Origin: Pseudomonadota bacterium
GTDB lineage: Bacteria > Pseudomonadota > Gammaproteobacteria > Enterobacterales > Enterobacteriaceae
DNA length: 64,000 bases
Direction: 5' to 3'
NCBI GenBank assembly: GCA_018261615.1
Contig: JAGTSE010000016.1
Coordinates: 1 to 64,000 of the forward strand
The notes beneath the pieces were generated by a model. That model had not been told where the DNA came from and did no database searches. It worked only from the letters and a program-made list of their open reading frames with translations. A program made the position numbers and the translations under genes. This document shows, in pieces, positions 49,391 to 57,490 of this stretch (position 1 is its first letter; each line of letters opens with the position of its first letter).

Positions 49391-49672
49391 TCAAAAATCA
49401 TAGGCATTGATAACCTTCATTAATTTCTCATCGTTTTTGTACTTTTCGCGTAACGGTTTTAGCTGAGCCACAGCCTTGCCGCAGGTAGCTTCAAGGCTGG
49501 CATCCAGCTCTTTTTGCCGTTGCTCATCGAGATCGCTGTCCTGTTCGCTGGCAAAATGTTCGCACTGCTCGGCAAGCGCGCGGAAATCACTGATATCTTT
49601 CGGTAACGGCGCTGAGGCAAAAGCGGTGTTGAAGTAAAAAATGGTGGAAAGGATAAAAAGTGAGCGTTTCAT
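49391..49672 (-). CDS. Small exported hypothetical protein
   Basis: 93 residues with a signal peptide (SLFILSTIFYFNTAFASA), giving a mature acidic helical protein of about 75 residues with two cysteines (EQCEHFAS and EATCGKA) that could pair in the periplasm. No recognised domain. It is convergent with the LuxR-type gene. Confidence 0.65.
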   Translation of the reverse strand: MKRSLFILSTIFYFNTAFASAPLPKDISDFRALAEQCEHFASEQDSDLDEQRQKELDASLEATCGKAVAQLKPLREKYKNDEKLMKVINAYDF

Positions 49673-49816
49673 CGATTGTTGTCTGTCGGTTTTTGGAGCG
49701 ACTATGTTACTCCTGAACGCCCTGCATGATAAATCACTGTCGTGACCGGTATTGGTTATTTTTCGCCCGAATAATATTGAGAGGCTTACATTGCATGCCT
49801 CCGTTCTGCCTTTAAA

Positions 49817-49883
49817 TACAACGCTGCGGAAACAAGGAATGCAGAAGTGTTCATAGCCGCATCATATCCTGCAGAGCGTTGTA
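49817..49883. repeat. Inverted repeat of unknown function
   Basis: TACAACGCT (49817-49825) and AGCGTTGTA (49875-49883) pair perfectly, with a further GCGG/CCGC inside. The span would suit a small structured RNA or a miniature element end. No promoter or T-run supports an RNA gene. Confidence 0.35.
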
Positions 49884-49959
49884 CTTCCTGATACCCGGCA
49901 TTTTTTAAAATGCGCAAGTCGCGTCACCGGTGCGTATTACCATGAAGAAGATCGGTGAG

Positions 49960-50019
49960 TAACATCGATGGAGATCACAGAATAACAAAACGAGTCAAAA
50001 GTGATCTCCATGAATGTTA
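49960..50019. repeat. Long stem-loop (19-bp arms)
   Basis: Arms 49960-49978 and 50001-50019 pair at 17 of 19 positions, including an 11-bp perfect part (ATGGAGATCAC/GTGATCTCCAT), around a 22-base loop. It lies next to transposase debris and may be a mobile-element end. Confidence 0.5.
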
Positions 50020-50061
50020 TCGGTGTTTTTCAAGAGAGTTGTCGCCTGTTATAAAATTACG

Positions 50062-50157
50062 TTATGCCGCCTCTTTTCCTGGGTTAAGGTAAACTTCCGG
50101 AATATAGTCCCAGTTGCGTAGCTGCTTGCTCCAGCGTTCTGGATGCTGTTGGTGGGC
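50062..50157 (-). pseudogene. 3' remnant of an insertion-sequence transposase
   Basis: The last ~32 codons read HQQHPERWSKQLRNWDYIPE then VYLNPGKEAA and stop. The RWS...RNW...LNP pattern is typical of the C-terminus of IS3-type integrase-domain transposases. Nothing upstream of the fragment is preserved, and it breaks off beside the hairpin at 50164. Confidence 0.6.
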
Positions 50158-50163
50158 TAACCT

Positions 50164-50196
50164 GTAAACAGGCCTTTTTGTACAAAGCCTGTTTAC
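50164..50196. terminator. Perfect stem-loop after tcC, possible terminator
   Basis: GTAAACAGGC (50164-50173) and GCCTGTTTAC (50187-50196) form a perfect 10-bp stem 31 bases beyond the tcC stop. There is no strong T-run on the minus strand, so termination efficiency is uncertain. Confidence 0.55.
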
Positions 50197-50226
50197 CTTT
50201 CATGTCAGGAGTGACAATCTGATCTA

Positions 50227-53070
50227 TTAAAATAGCGTTTGATTATGTACCCCCTTACTCATACCAACGAATCTTAATTTCACTTGGGTTAACTTGTGCT
50301 TATGTATATCACTTTTTATTTGTTTTACCTGAGTCACCTCAAATAATGTTCCTGGCACTGCAATTATTTCTTTGTATGTGGAACCAATACCTTCTAGTTT
50401 TTTATTGTTGATCCCTTTTTTTAACAGTCTGTTTTTCAAATCATCATAAGCCACAGGAGATAAGAAGCCCTCTTTGAAAACACTGGCAGGGACGTCTTTG
50501 ACTTTAAAAATAACCGGATGAAATTTACCATTTTCTGAGGAATCAACAAATGCCCTCGATACCAGGTCGCTTTCGCTAAAAAAAGAAAGCTGATGGGATT
50601 GCAGCATAGTACCAGGTTGCAAACTCGTAAAATTTTCAGCAGGAACCATAGTGCCACGGTACATAACCTTTCCTCCGGTATAGGATGTTAGTTTATCTAC
50701 TGCATGTAGAAAATTGCCGGTTACGGCTTCATTCGTTATCCCCTTTTTATTGAGTTCCTGTGGCAAATTAACGGGTTCGGGTAAGTCATCTTTTCCGTAC
50801 AAAAAGTTATGTCTGATAATATTTTGTGGATATTCCCCCTCGGAAATCGCTTTTTTATACTGTCGGATTTCTGCCGGGGTAAGAAAAGCATTATCTTCGT
50901 TTACCCTTTCACTTCCAGGAAAGGGATAGTCAGGAATGGTAGCTGACGCTGTTGTAGATTCCTGCTGTCTGATATTGGTCATTCTTTTGAACATTCTTCC
51001 GTCACTATCAATACCAGAGCCAGGATTATTCCTGCACATCCTGAACAGGTTCAGTCCGTCCACCGTCCCCGCCGGATCTGCGGAGAGCCATCTGCCCGCC
51101 CACGGCTGGTAGTAACGGTATCCATAGTAATACAGCCCCGTCGCATCCCGCTCCTTGCCCGAGTAACGCACGGTTTTGTAGTCCGCTTCCACCGCGTTGC
51201 GTGCCGTCCAGACCGCCGTGCCGCCGTACGGATAGTACTCTTCCGCGCTGATGATATTCCCGTCCCCGTCCACCTCCAGGCCGCTGCTGCCCGTCAGGTT
51301 GTCATAGCTGTAACGTACCTGGCCATTGCTGATACCGGCCGGTTTACCCGCAGTCCAGTGCAGTACCCGCACCTGCGCCCGGCCTGCTTCACCCACGGTT
51401 ATCACCTGCAGACTCTCCGTTTCTGTTTCACCGGATTTCGTGCTGCGCAGCTCCAGTCCCGCCAGGTACAGCGCCCGCTGCGTCTGCACACTGTTGCCCG
51501 TTTTCTGCACACTCACCTTCAGCACCCGCTGACTGCCCGCATCATAGCGGTAGCTTTCGTTATCATCCGCACTGCCGTCACGCATCACCGGCGTCACCTT
51601 CCGCAGTTCGTTGCGCGAAGTCCAGATGAGATTCTGGCCCGGCTGCAACTGTTTCTGCTGCCCGCCCGCCGTGAACAGCGCATCCACCTCTGCGGGGTTT
51701 TCCGTCAGCGTGCTCAGCACACCCCGGTTGCTGCGGTCACTGACGGTGATGGCTGTTGTGTAACTGTTGTTTGTTGCCGGGGCGCTGTGCCTGATTTGTG
51801 TCAGGTTGCCAGCGCTGTCGTAGGTGTAAGTACGGGTATAGTTTGTGTATGCGGAGTTGTCGGCGGGAAGGGGAATGGCAGGAGACGGCAGGCTGCTGCC
51901 CTGCTGGCCGGCGTTTGCCATCTCGCGCCCGCTGGCGCTGACCAGCTGATACAGGCTGTCGTAGACGTACGTGTTCTCCGGCACCACTTTCTGGTTGCGC
52001 CAGAAACGGGTCTCTTCCGCGTCGTTGGTGATTTTCAGCACGTTGCCCACCGGGTCGTACCCGTAACGCAGGTTCTGCAGCACCTTCGCTCCGGACTTAT
52101 GCCCGACAGGGCGCTCAGTTTTAATGCCGGTCAGGCGCTGCGTCTCAGGCTCATACATGTACGTGGTCACCACGCCGTTGCCGTGCACCTCGCGCAGCTT
52201 CTGCCCTGCCGCCGAATATGTCAGGGAGGCCACGATAACCTGCTCTTTTCCGCCCTTCACCGTCAGCCAGCTGCCCGACAGCAGACCCGCCACGTCGTAC
52301 GTCACGCGCTGAATATTACCTTTCGCGTCGATGGTGGTCAGTACCGCGCCGGTGGCGTCCGCGGTGGTCAGGGTGGTATTTCCCTCGCGCTCTCCGGCCA
52401 GCAGGTCGTTCCAGGCCGATACATCTTCTCCCTGCCAGTCAGCCCCGACATCAGGGCTATCCGCATTCTTCAGCAGGCGGCGGGTGACGGAGAGCGGCAC
52501 GCCGGTCAGCGCCACGCTGTCCGTCTGCACCAGTCCGGCGGTGTCGTAGTGGCTGACGCAGGTGCCGGCCAGGTTCAGGGCTTTTTCTGCGTCACTGGTT
52601 CCCGCATACACAAAGCGCTCCGTGACACGCGCGGCCTCGCCGCTGACCTGCTCCGTCACGCTCAGGGGACGTCCGGGCAGAGACGCACCTTCATACTGCC
52701 AGCGGCGGGTGACAGCCTGACTTCTGTCCTGCGTGCCGTTGTCAGCGGTGCGGATGTGACTGACCGCGATAAATGGCCTCCCGGCGGCGTCATTCAGGCT
52801 GACGGTGGTTCCGGCATCGGCACTGGCAGTGAGCAAGCCATTTCCGGCCAGGTCCGAAATATAAGCGAAGTTCACCAGCCCGGCGTCGTGCAGACGTGGG
52901 TCTGCACTCTGTGCAGGACTGCCACGGTTGTCGTACCGGTGGCGGGTGATGCGCTCATCCGTCATTGCCGGTGTCTCAGGATGGCGGTGGTACGCAATAT
53001 CGCGTACGGTCAGGCCGCGGTTATCGAGGACCGCGACTGTCGGGGTGTTACTGTAAATCGATGTGCTCAT
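50227..53070 (-). CDS. tccC: Insecticidal toxin complex TcC component with ADP-ribosyltransferase-like C-terminus
   Basis: 947 residues. Residues 1 to ~690 form the Rhs/YD-repeat shell (many YD motifs, for example YRYDAGSQRVLKVS and YYYGYRYYQPWAGRWLSADP), ending with the self-cleavage region NLFRMCRNNPGSGIDSDGRM. The last ~257 residues are the hypervariable toxin. There MYRGT (~803), LSFFSESD (~829) and TYKEIIAVPGTLFEV (~900) match the R-S-E pattern of ADP-ribosyltransferases, as in TccC3 and TccC5; the residue two before the catalytic Glu is Tyr rather than Glu or Gln. This part is much more AT-rich than the shell, as expected of a swapped cartridge. It would be carried inside the TcB-TcC cocoon and injected through TcA. 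Confidence 0.9.
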   Translation of the reverse strand: MSTSIYSNTPTVAVLDNRGLTVRDIAYHRHPETPAMTDERITRHRYDNRGSPAQSADPRLHDAGLVNFAYISDLAGNGLLTASADAGTTVSLNDAAGRPFIAVSHIRTADNGTQDRSQAVTRRWQYEGASLPGRPLSVTEQVSGEAARVTERFVYAGTSDAEKALNLAGTCVSHYDTAGLVQTDSVALTGVPLSVTRRLLKNADSPDVGADWQGEDVSAWNDLLAGEREGNTTLTTADATGAVLTTIDAKGNIQRVTYDVAGLLSGSWLTVKGGKEQVIVASLTYSAAGQKLREVHGNGVVTTYMYEPETQRLTGIKTERPVGHKSGAKVLQNLRYGYDPVGNVLKITNDAEETRFWRNQKVVPENTYVYDSLYQLVSASGREMANAGQQGSSLPSPAIPLPADNSAYTNYTRTYTYDSAGNLTQIRHSAPATNNSYTTAITVSDRSNRGVLSTLTENPAEVDALFTAGGQQKQLQPGQNLIWTSRNELRKVTPVMRDGSADDNESYRYDAGSQRVLKVSVQKTGNSVQTQRALYLAGLELRSTKSGETETESLQVITVGEAGRAQVRVLHWTAGKPAGISNGQVRYSYDNLTGSSGLEVDGDGNIISAEEYYPYGGTAVWTARNAVEADYKTVRYSGKERDATGLYYYGYRYYQPWAGRWLSADPAGTVDGLNLFRMCRNNPGSGIDSDGRMFKRMTNIRQQESTTASATIPDYPFPGSERVNEDNAFLTPAEIRQYKKAISEGEYPQNIIRHNFLYGKDDLPEPVNLPQELNKKGITNEAVTGNFLHAVDKLTSYTGGKVMYRGTMVPAENFTSLQPGTMLQSHQLSFFSESDLVSRAFVDSSENGKFHPVIFKVKDVPASVFKEGFLSPVAYDDLKNRLLKKGINNKKLEGIGSTYKEIIAVPGTLFEVTQVKQIKSDIHKHKLTQVKLRFVGMSKGVHNQTLF

Positions 53071-53105
53071 AAACAGATTACCTTCAGGGCAGATGCAGTG
53101 AACAG

Positions 53106-53126
53106 ACCGGCAGCAACGCTGCCGGT
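53106..53126 (-). promoter_or_regulatory. Intercistronic hairpin between tcB and tcC
   Basis: ACCGGCAGC and GCTGCCGGT form a perfect 9-bp stem with a 3-base loop in the 83-base tcB-tcC gap. On the minus strand no T-run follows directly, so it is more likely an mRNA processing or stability element, or a weak attenuator. Confidence 0.7.
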
Positions 53127-53153
53127 TGCAGTTTGTCGCTTTTTCAGTTTGTT

Positions 53154-56100
53154 TTATTCAGCGGTATCGTTCTCATCCTCACTGACCACAAACCACGGTG
53201 TGAACAACACCCGTCGCAGCCAGCCCTTCGCCGTTTTTACCTGCCATTCCCGCCCTGACGGATCGTAAAAGTGGGTGTCGGCATACAGATCCTGGCGGGC
53301 GCTGTCATCGCTGATATATTTCCAGTTGTCCAGGAAATACGGCTGATATGTCCGCACAGGCTGGCCCTTGTTGTCATATTCCGTCCGTCCGGTCACAGCC
53401 CAGCGGAATGTGCTTTCCGCAACGGACGGCGCGCCGTCCGCTCCGGTGACCAGCGAACCGTCTTTATCCCGCAGCCAGGCTTCACCATCGACCTGACGGA
53501 CGGCTGTCTGCAGCATCCGGCCAAAACCATCACTGAACACGACCTGCTGGCGGACCTGCTGCGCGGCGTCGCTGTCATAGCGGTCAGTGGTCAGTGTCAC
53601 GGTGTGCGGCGGCAGTTTTTTCGCACCTTCCTGTACCCAGCTGTCAGCCGCGTAGACCAGACACTGCGCGACCGGAAGCGGTGCGGTGAGCGCCAGCGCA
53701 TCATCCGGGTTTTCCGGGACTGACATAGTGGCATCACTGTACCCCGTGGCCTGCCCATTTTCCGTGCCGCTAAAACGAAGGGTGGTCACCCGCCCCAGCG
53801 CATCCAGCGTCACGCTGCTCACATTATCGTTTGCATCCGTTATCCTGACCGGCGTCAGAAAACGCCAATCATACTCAGCGGTGGTGGTCAGCCCGGCGGC
53901 ATCTGTCAGTTGTGTTATCACGCAGTCATGATCATCCCGGATCACGGTCATGGCACCGGTCAGCAGGGTATCGCGAAACGTCACGGGCAGATAAAAATGC
54001 GTTGCGCCGGCATAGGTGCTGTAACCCTGACGTACCGCCCACAGGGACTTATCCTGTTCGCCATCCTGCGCGAACAGATATTCCGTCGGTGAATAGCCGG
54101 CCTGCTCCAGGAGCTGCGTGGTGATATTCCCTCCCAGGTCACTGATGACGGCCTCATCCAGCATGGCGGTTTCGGTAAAGGCCTGCCGTGGCGGAAAAGC
54201 CAGTGCCTGCGTGTCCGTGGTGGGCGAGTCATCACCATCCAGATACCAGACCCGGGCCTGACCGGCCAGGGTGAAAGCATTCCCGTCACCCGGCAGGCCG
54301 TCGCTTTTGAACAGGTCCTCCAGTGTCACGCCTGCGGACGGCACCTGTGCCGCATCAACAGTGAAAAGGTTGCTGCGGGAGGCATCGGCCACACCCGGTA
54401 GCCAGATACCGGCAGAGATATCTGACAGTAAGTGCCAGCTGCTCTGCTGCAGCGCCAGGTGTAACACCTGCTGCTGCTCATCAAAGCTGGACGCAAACAG
54501 CCCGTCAGGCAGGGTGTCCGGATACGGGTTGTCGGCCGACTGTGAACGACGGGGATAGCAGATACTCACCTGCTTCAGCGGCTGTCCGTACGCGTCGCAG
54601 GACAGCAGGATCTGCTGGCTGCACTGCGGGTCACTGCTGATGCGTTCATACGTGCAGGTCCGGCTTTCCACAATGACAGACCAGGTGACCGGATATGCGC
54701 CTGCCGGCTCAACCAGCCGGACCTGAAGGCGATTTTCCGTAACGACATAAGGCACATCTGCCTGAAGGGTGTCATCTGCACCGTACAGCTCGCTGCGCAG
54801 CAGCAGACCTTTCAGGCCCCGCTTCAGCCAGAAATCAGTGCTGTCATCCGGGGTGTGTGCCTGCTCATCCTCTCCGCTGCCGGTGGTGAAACGGGAGGTA
54901 AAACCGCTGAAAGCGGCGGCATCCCCTTTCCAGTACTCCCCCGGCAATAGCGCATCGACGGCGGGCAGTCCGGTGGCATACCAGTTACGGCTTACTGCGG
55001 GAAGGCTGATAACCTCTGATGTTCCCTGACCGGCCACGATGTCGGTATCACTCACTTCAACAAAACCAAATCCGCGGAACTCGCGTTCCCGCCCGTCCCA
55101 GGCCCCGTGCCGGTAGCGCACGGTACTCACCAGCCGGTTGCCAGTGATTTCATCCGTCACCGTCGTACGTGCCAGGGTGTGCAGCGCAAAGGGCAGGTAA
55201 CAGACCGGTACGGGTCTGTCTGCTGCCGCCGCTGCCGCTTTCTCATCCAGCCAGAACTGCGCCGAACTGCGGTAGTGCAGGGTATGGCCCGCGCCCATGC
55301 TGTTGTTCATGCCACTCAGCAGCCACGGTTTTTCCGCTGACAGATGGCAGACCCAGCTACGGGGAACCGGGTGCGGCACGGTCAGTACCAGGCTGGCCAT
55401 ACCCAGCCCCTGGATATCCGCCAGTTGCAGGCTGCAGGTGCGGTCATAACGCACGCCCTCCGGCAGACTAACCCGGAAAGGCCTGGCAAAGCCGTTACCA
55501 CTCTGGTTGATATACACTTCCAGCCGATCGGTCAGGGCGTAAATCAGGTCAGTGGTGCCGGAACCGTCGATATCGGCAAGGTACAGTTGATCCGGGTTAA
55601 AGGTGTCCACTGGCTGACTGAAGCCGTCCATGCGAACGGGGGCGCCAAAATGTCCCCGTCCCAGGTTCGGCCAGTAACGCACACCATCAGCTCGCGCTTC
55701 CACCAAGTGCGACTGACCACTGCCGGCCATATCGCTGAACGCAACCAGAACGCGGGCGTCTGTCCCGGGGACGGGCAGCGTAAAACCGGAAGCCTGCATG
55801 ATCGTCTGTGCTTTTTCCCAGCCCTCCCCTGTGCCGCTGTAAAAGCGCACGCTTCCTGGCCCGATAAGCGCCAGGTCGCTCAGACCGGCACCGTTGATAT
55901 CAGCCAGCAGCGCGCGCGGATGGGCATACTCCACCGGCAGTGCGGAAAGGGGGGTAAAGCGTTGCCACTGTCTTTCAGGCGTACGTTCATATCCGCCCGC
56001 CACGCCGGGAGCGGTCACCAGCCACTCTAGATACCCGTCGCCATTCAGGTCGGTCAGAATGCCGCCGTCCCGCAGCGCCGGAATGGATGGCAGCGCCCGG

Positions 56101-57440
56101 GCCTTTTCCCAGGTCACCGCATCCGTATCATCCCCGGCCTGCCGCACCGGGGCGCGGTACCACCATGCACCACCGTCCTGATACAGGATACCGGCAATGC
56201 CTTCACCGTTCAGATCAACTAACTGATACGGCTGGAGCAGGTTCATTTTTTCCAGGTCATCACGCGGCTGCCAGCCTGTAGCACCCGTTCCGGGTGGTGT
56301 GAAGCCCTGCCAGGCAAATGTCAGCGGCGGCAGGCTGCGTGGCGTACCATCCGGTTCATACGCCATCTGCTGCACGCTTTTCAGCGTGGTGACGGAAGGC
56401 CGCTCGTCATAATTCAGCAGGAGGCGTGATACGAGTTGCGGCGTGCCACCCTCTTTTTCTTCTCCTGACAGAGCAGTAATACGGTGAAACATCAGTACCT
56501 GACGGCACAGACGGCGCGTGCGCACTTCAAACCCATACTCATAGCTGGAAAAGCCATCCTGCCGACAGGACCACGCCCCGCTGCCGGGTGCCAGCCAGTC
56601 GGGCGCCGTGACCGGATCCGTGCTGCGTTCACCATAATCCATCGCCAGGGTGAACAGCCAGTCAGTGGCTGAAGGCTCGCTGACAAGGCCGGGCAGTGTG
56701 CGATCGGCCTTTCTGTTACCATACCAGGCCGCGACAAGGTAACGCTGCGCCGTGGCGCCGGGGTGGCTGTTCTTCTCGCTGTCTCCGCAGCAGGTGTCAT
56801 CCTCTGCACGGTACCGATAATATATCTGCTCACCCATCAGTGAAACGGATGATTCCGCCAGCCAGGCGGCAGTCCGGGACGGTTCGTCAGGGTGACTGAT
56901 ACGCGCCTGCGCATTGCGGCCCAGCAGATGTACCTGTCCGTCCGGTTCGTATATCACCCAGAAGTTCGTCCCTGTACCCGCTTCAGGAACCCAGCGTTCC
57001 ACACGGCTGAAGGTGGTTTCCGTCCGGGAGCGGTAAGTATGGACGGTATAGATCCCCCCCACATCCACGCCCAGCAGCGTGGTGGCCGGACGGGTTTCCG
57101 GCTCACCGCTGGCGCTCAGTACTGGCACCAGGACCTCACCATCCGGGCCCGTATACTCATCCGTACTGTCATACGTCGGAACGCCTTTACGGGTCCGCAG
57201 GCGTATGGCTGACAGGTTTAATCCCCACCCCATGCCGAACGGGCCGTTACCGCTCCGGCTGTGATAGCTGAGTGCCATAGGAGGTGCATATCCTCGTCCG
57301 GCACTGACCGGCAACGGGAGACTCAGCGTTGCGGCCCCGTCCGGACCGGCAGCGGCGATATCACCCTTCAGGCCACTGATTGCACCGCCACCCGAAGGCA
57401 GGGAGGGTGGAGTCAGGCGAAGCTGCTCTGTTTTTTGCAT
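53154..57440 (-). CDS. tcaC: Insecticidal toxin complex TcB component
   Basis: 1428 residues. The SpvB-like N-terminal domain starts at LPSGGGAISGLKGDIAAAGP (about 15-330). FG-GAP/VCBS repeats form the beta-propeller that docks on TcA (about 360-720; DLNGEGIAGILYQDGG, DLNGDGYLEWLVTAPG, DINGAGLSDLALIGPG, DIDGSGTTDLIYAL). A TcdB middle/N region and the start of the Rhs shell follow (GREWQVKTAKGWLRRV). Together with TcC it makes the hollow cocoon. The ATG at 57440 has GGAGG 7-12 bases upstream. It is co-oriented with tcA (50 bases) and tcC. Confidence 0.94.
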   Translation of the reverse strand: MQKTEQLRLTPPSLPSGGGAISGLKGDIAAAGPDGAATLSLPLPVSAGRGYAPPMALSYHSRSGNGPFGMGWGLNLSAIRLRTRKGVPTYDSTDEYTGPDGEVLVPVLSASGEPETRPATTLLGVDVGGIYTVHTYRSRTETTFSRVERWVPEAGTGTNFWVIYEPDGQVHLLGRNAQARISHPDEPSRTAAWLAESSVSLMGEQIYYRYRAEDDTCCGDSEKNSHPGATAQRYLVAAWYGNRKADRTLPGLVSEPSATDWLFTLAMDYGERSTDPVTAPDWLAPGSGAWSCRQDGFSSYEYGFEVRTRRLCRQVLMFHRITALSGEEKEGGTPQLVSRLLLNYDERPSVTTLKSVQQMAYEPDGTPRSLPPLTFAWQGFTPPGTGATGWQPRDDLEKMNLLQPYQLVDLNGEGIAGILYQDGGAWWYRAPVRQAGDDTDAVTWEKARALPSIPALRDGGILTDLNGDGYLEWLVTAPGVAGGYERTPERQWQRFTPLSALPVEYAHPRALLADINGAGLSDLALIGPGSVRFYSGTGEGWEKAQTIMQASGFTLPVPGTDARVLVAFSDMAGSGQSHLVEARADGVRYWPNLGRGHFGAPVRMDGFSQPVDTFNPDQLYLADIDGSGTTDLIYALTDRLEVYINQSGNGFARPFRVSLPEGVRYDRTCSLQLADIQGLGMASLVLTVPHPVPRSWVCHLSAEKPWLLSGMNNSMGAGHTLHYRSSAQFWLDEKAAAAAADRPVPVCYLPFALHTLARTTVTDEITGNRLVSTVRYRHGAWDGREREFRGFGFVEVSDTDIVAGQGTSEVISLPAVSRNWYATGLPAVDALLPGEYWKGDAAAFSGFTSRFTTGSGEDEQAHTPDDSTDFWLKRGLKGLLLRSELYGADDTLQADVPYVVTENRLQVRLVEPAGAYPVTWSVIVESRTCTYERISSDPQCSQQILLSCDAYGQPLKQVSICYPRRSQSADNPYPDTLPDGLFASSFDEQQQVLHLALQQSSWHLLSDISAGIWLPGVADASRSNLFTVDAAQVPSAGVTLEDLFKSDGLPGDGNAFTLAGQARVWYLDGDDSPTTDTQALAFPPRQAFTETAMLDEAVISDLGGNITTQLLEQAGYSPTEYLFAQDGEQDKSLWAVRQGYSTYAGATHFYLPVTFRDTLLTGAMTVIRDDHDCVITQLTDAAGLTTTAEYDWRFLTPVRITDANDNVSSVTLDALGRVTTLRFSGTENGQATGYSDATMSVPENPDDALALTAPLPVAQCLVYAADSWVQEGAKKLPPHTVTLTTDRYDSDAAQQVRQQVVFSDGFGRMLQTAVRQVDGEAWLRDKDGSLVTGADGAPSVAESTFRWAVTGRTEYDNKGQPVRTYQPYFLDNWKYISDDSARQDLYADTHFYDPSGREWQVKTAKGWLRRVLFTPWFVVSEDENDTAE

Positions 57441-57453
57441 AATAGGTCCTCCA

Positions 57454-57477
57454 CAGGCTCCCCCTACGGGGAGCCTG
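57454..57477 (-). promoter_or_regulatory. Intercistronic hairpin between tcA and tcB
   Basis: CAGGCTCCCC (57454-57463) pairs perfectly with GGGGAGCCTG (57468-57477), a 10-bp stem with a 4-base loop. It ends two bases before the tcB Shine-Dalgarno on the minus strand. It could limit read-through or translation so that TcA exceeds TcB. Confidence 0.75.
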
Positions 57478-57490
57478 ATACCGGTGATAA

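Noticed and set aside
51358..53268. 636-codon open frame on the plus strand antisense to tcB/tcC
   Set aside because: It mirrors GC-rich Rhs coding sequence, lacks a start context and protein-like composition, and ends where tcB composition changes. It is a shadow frame.
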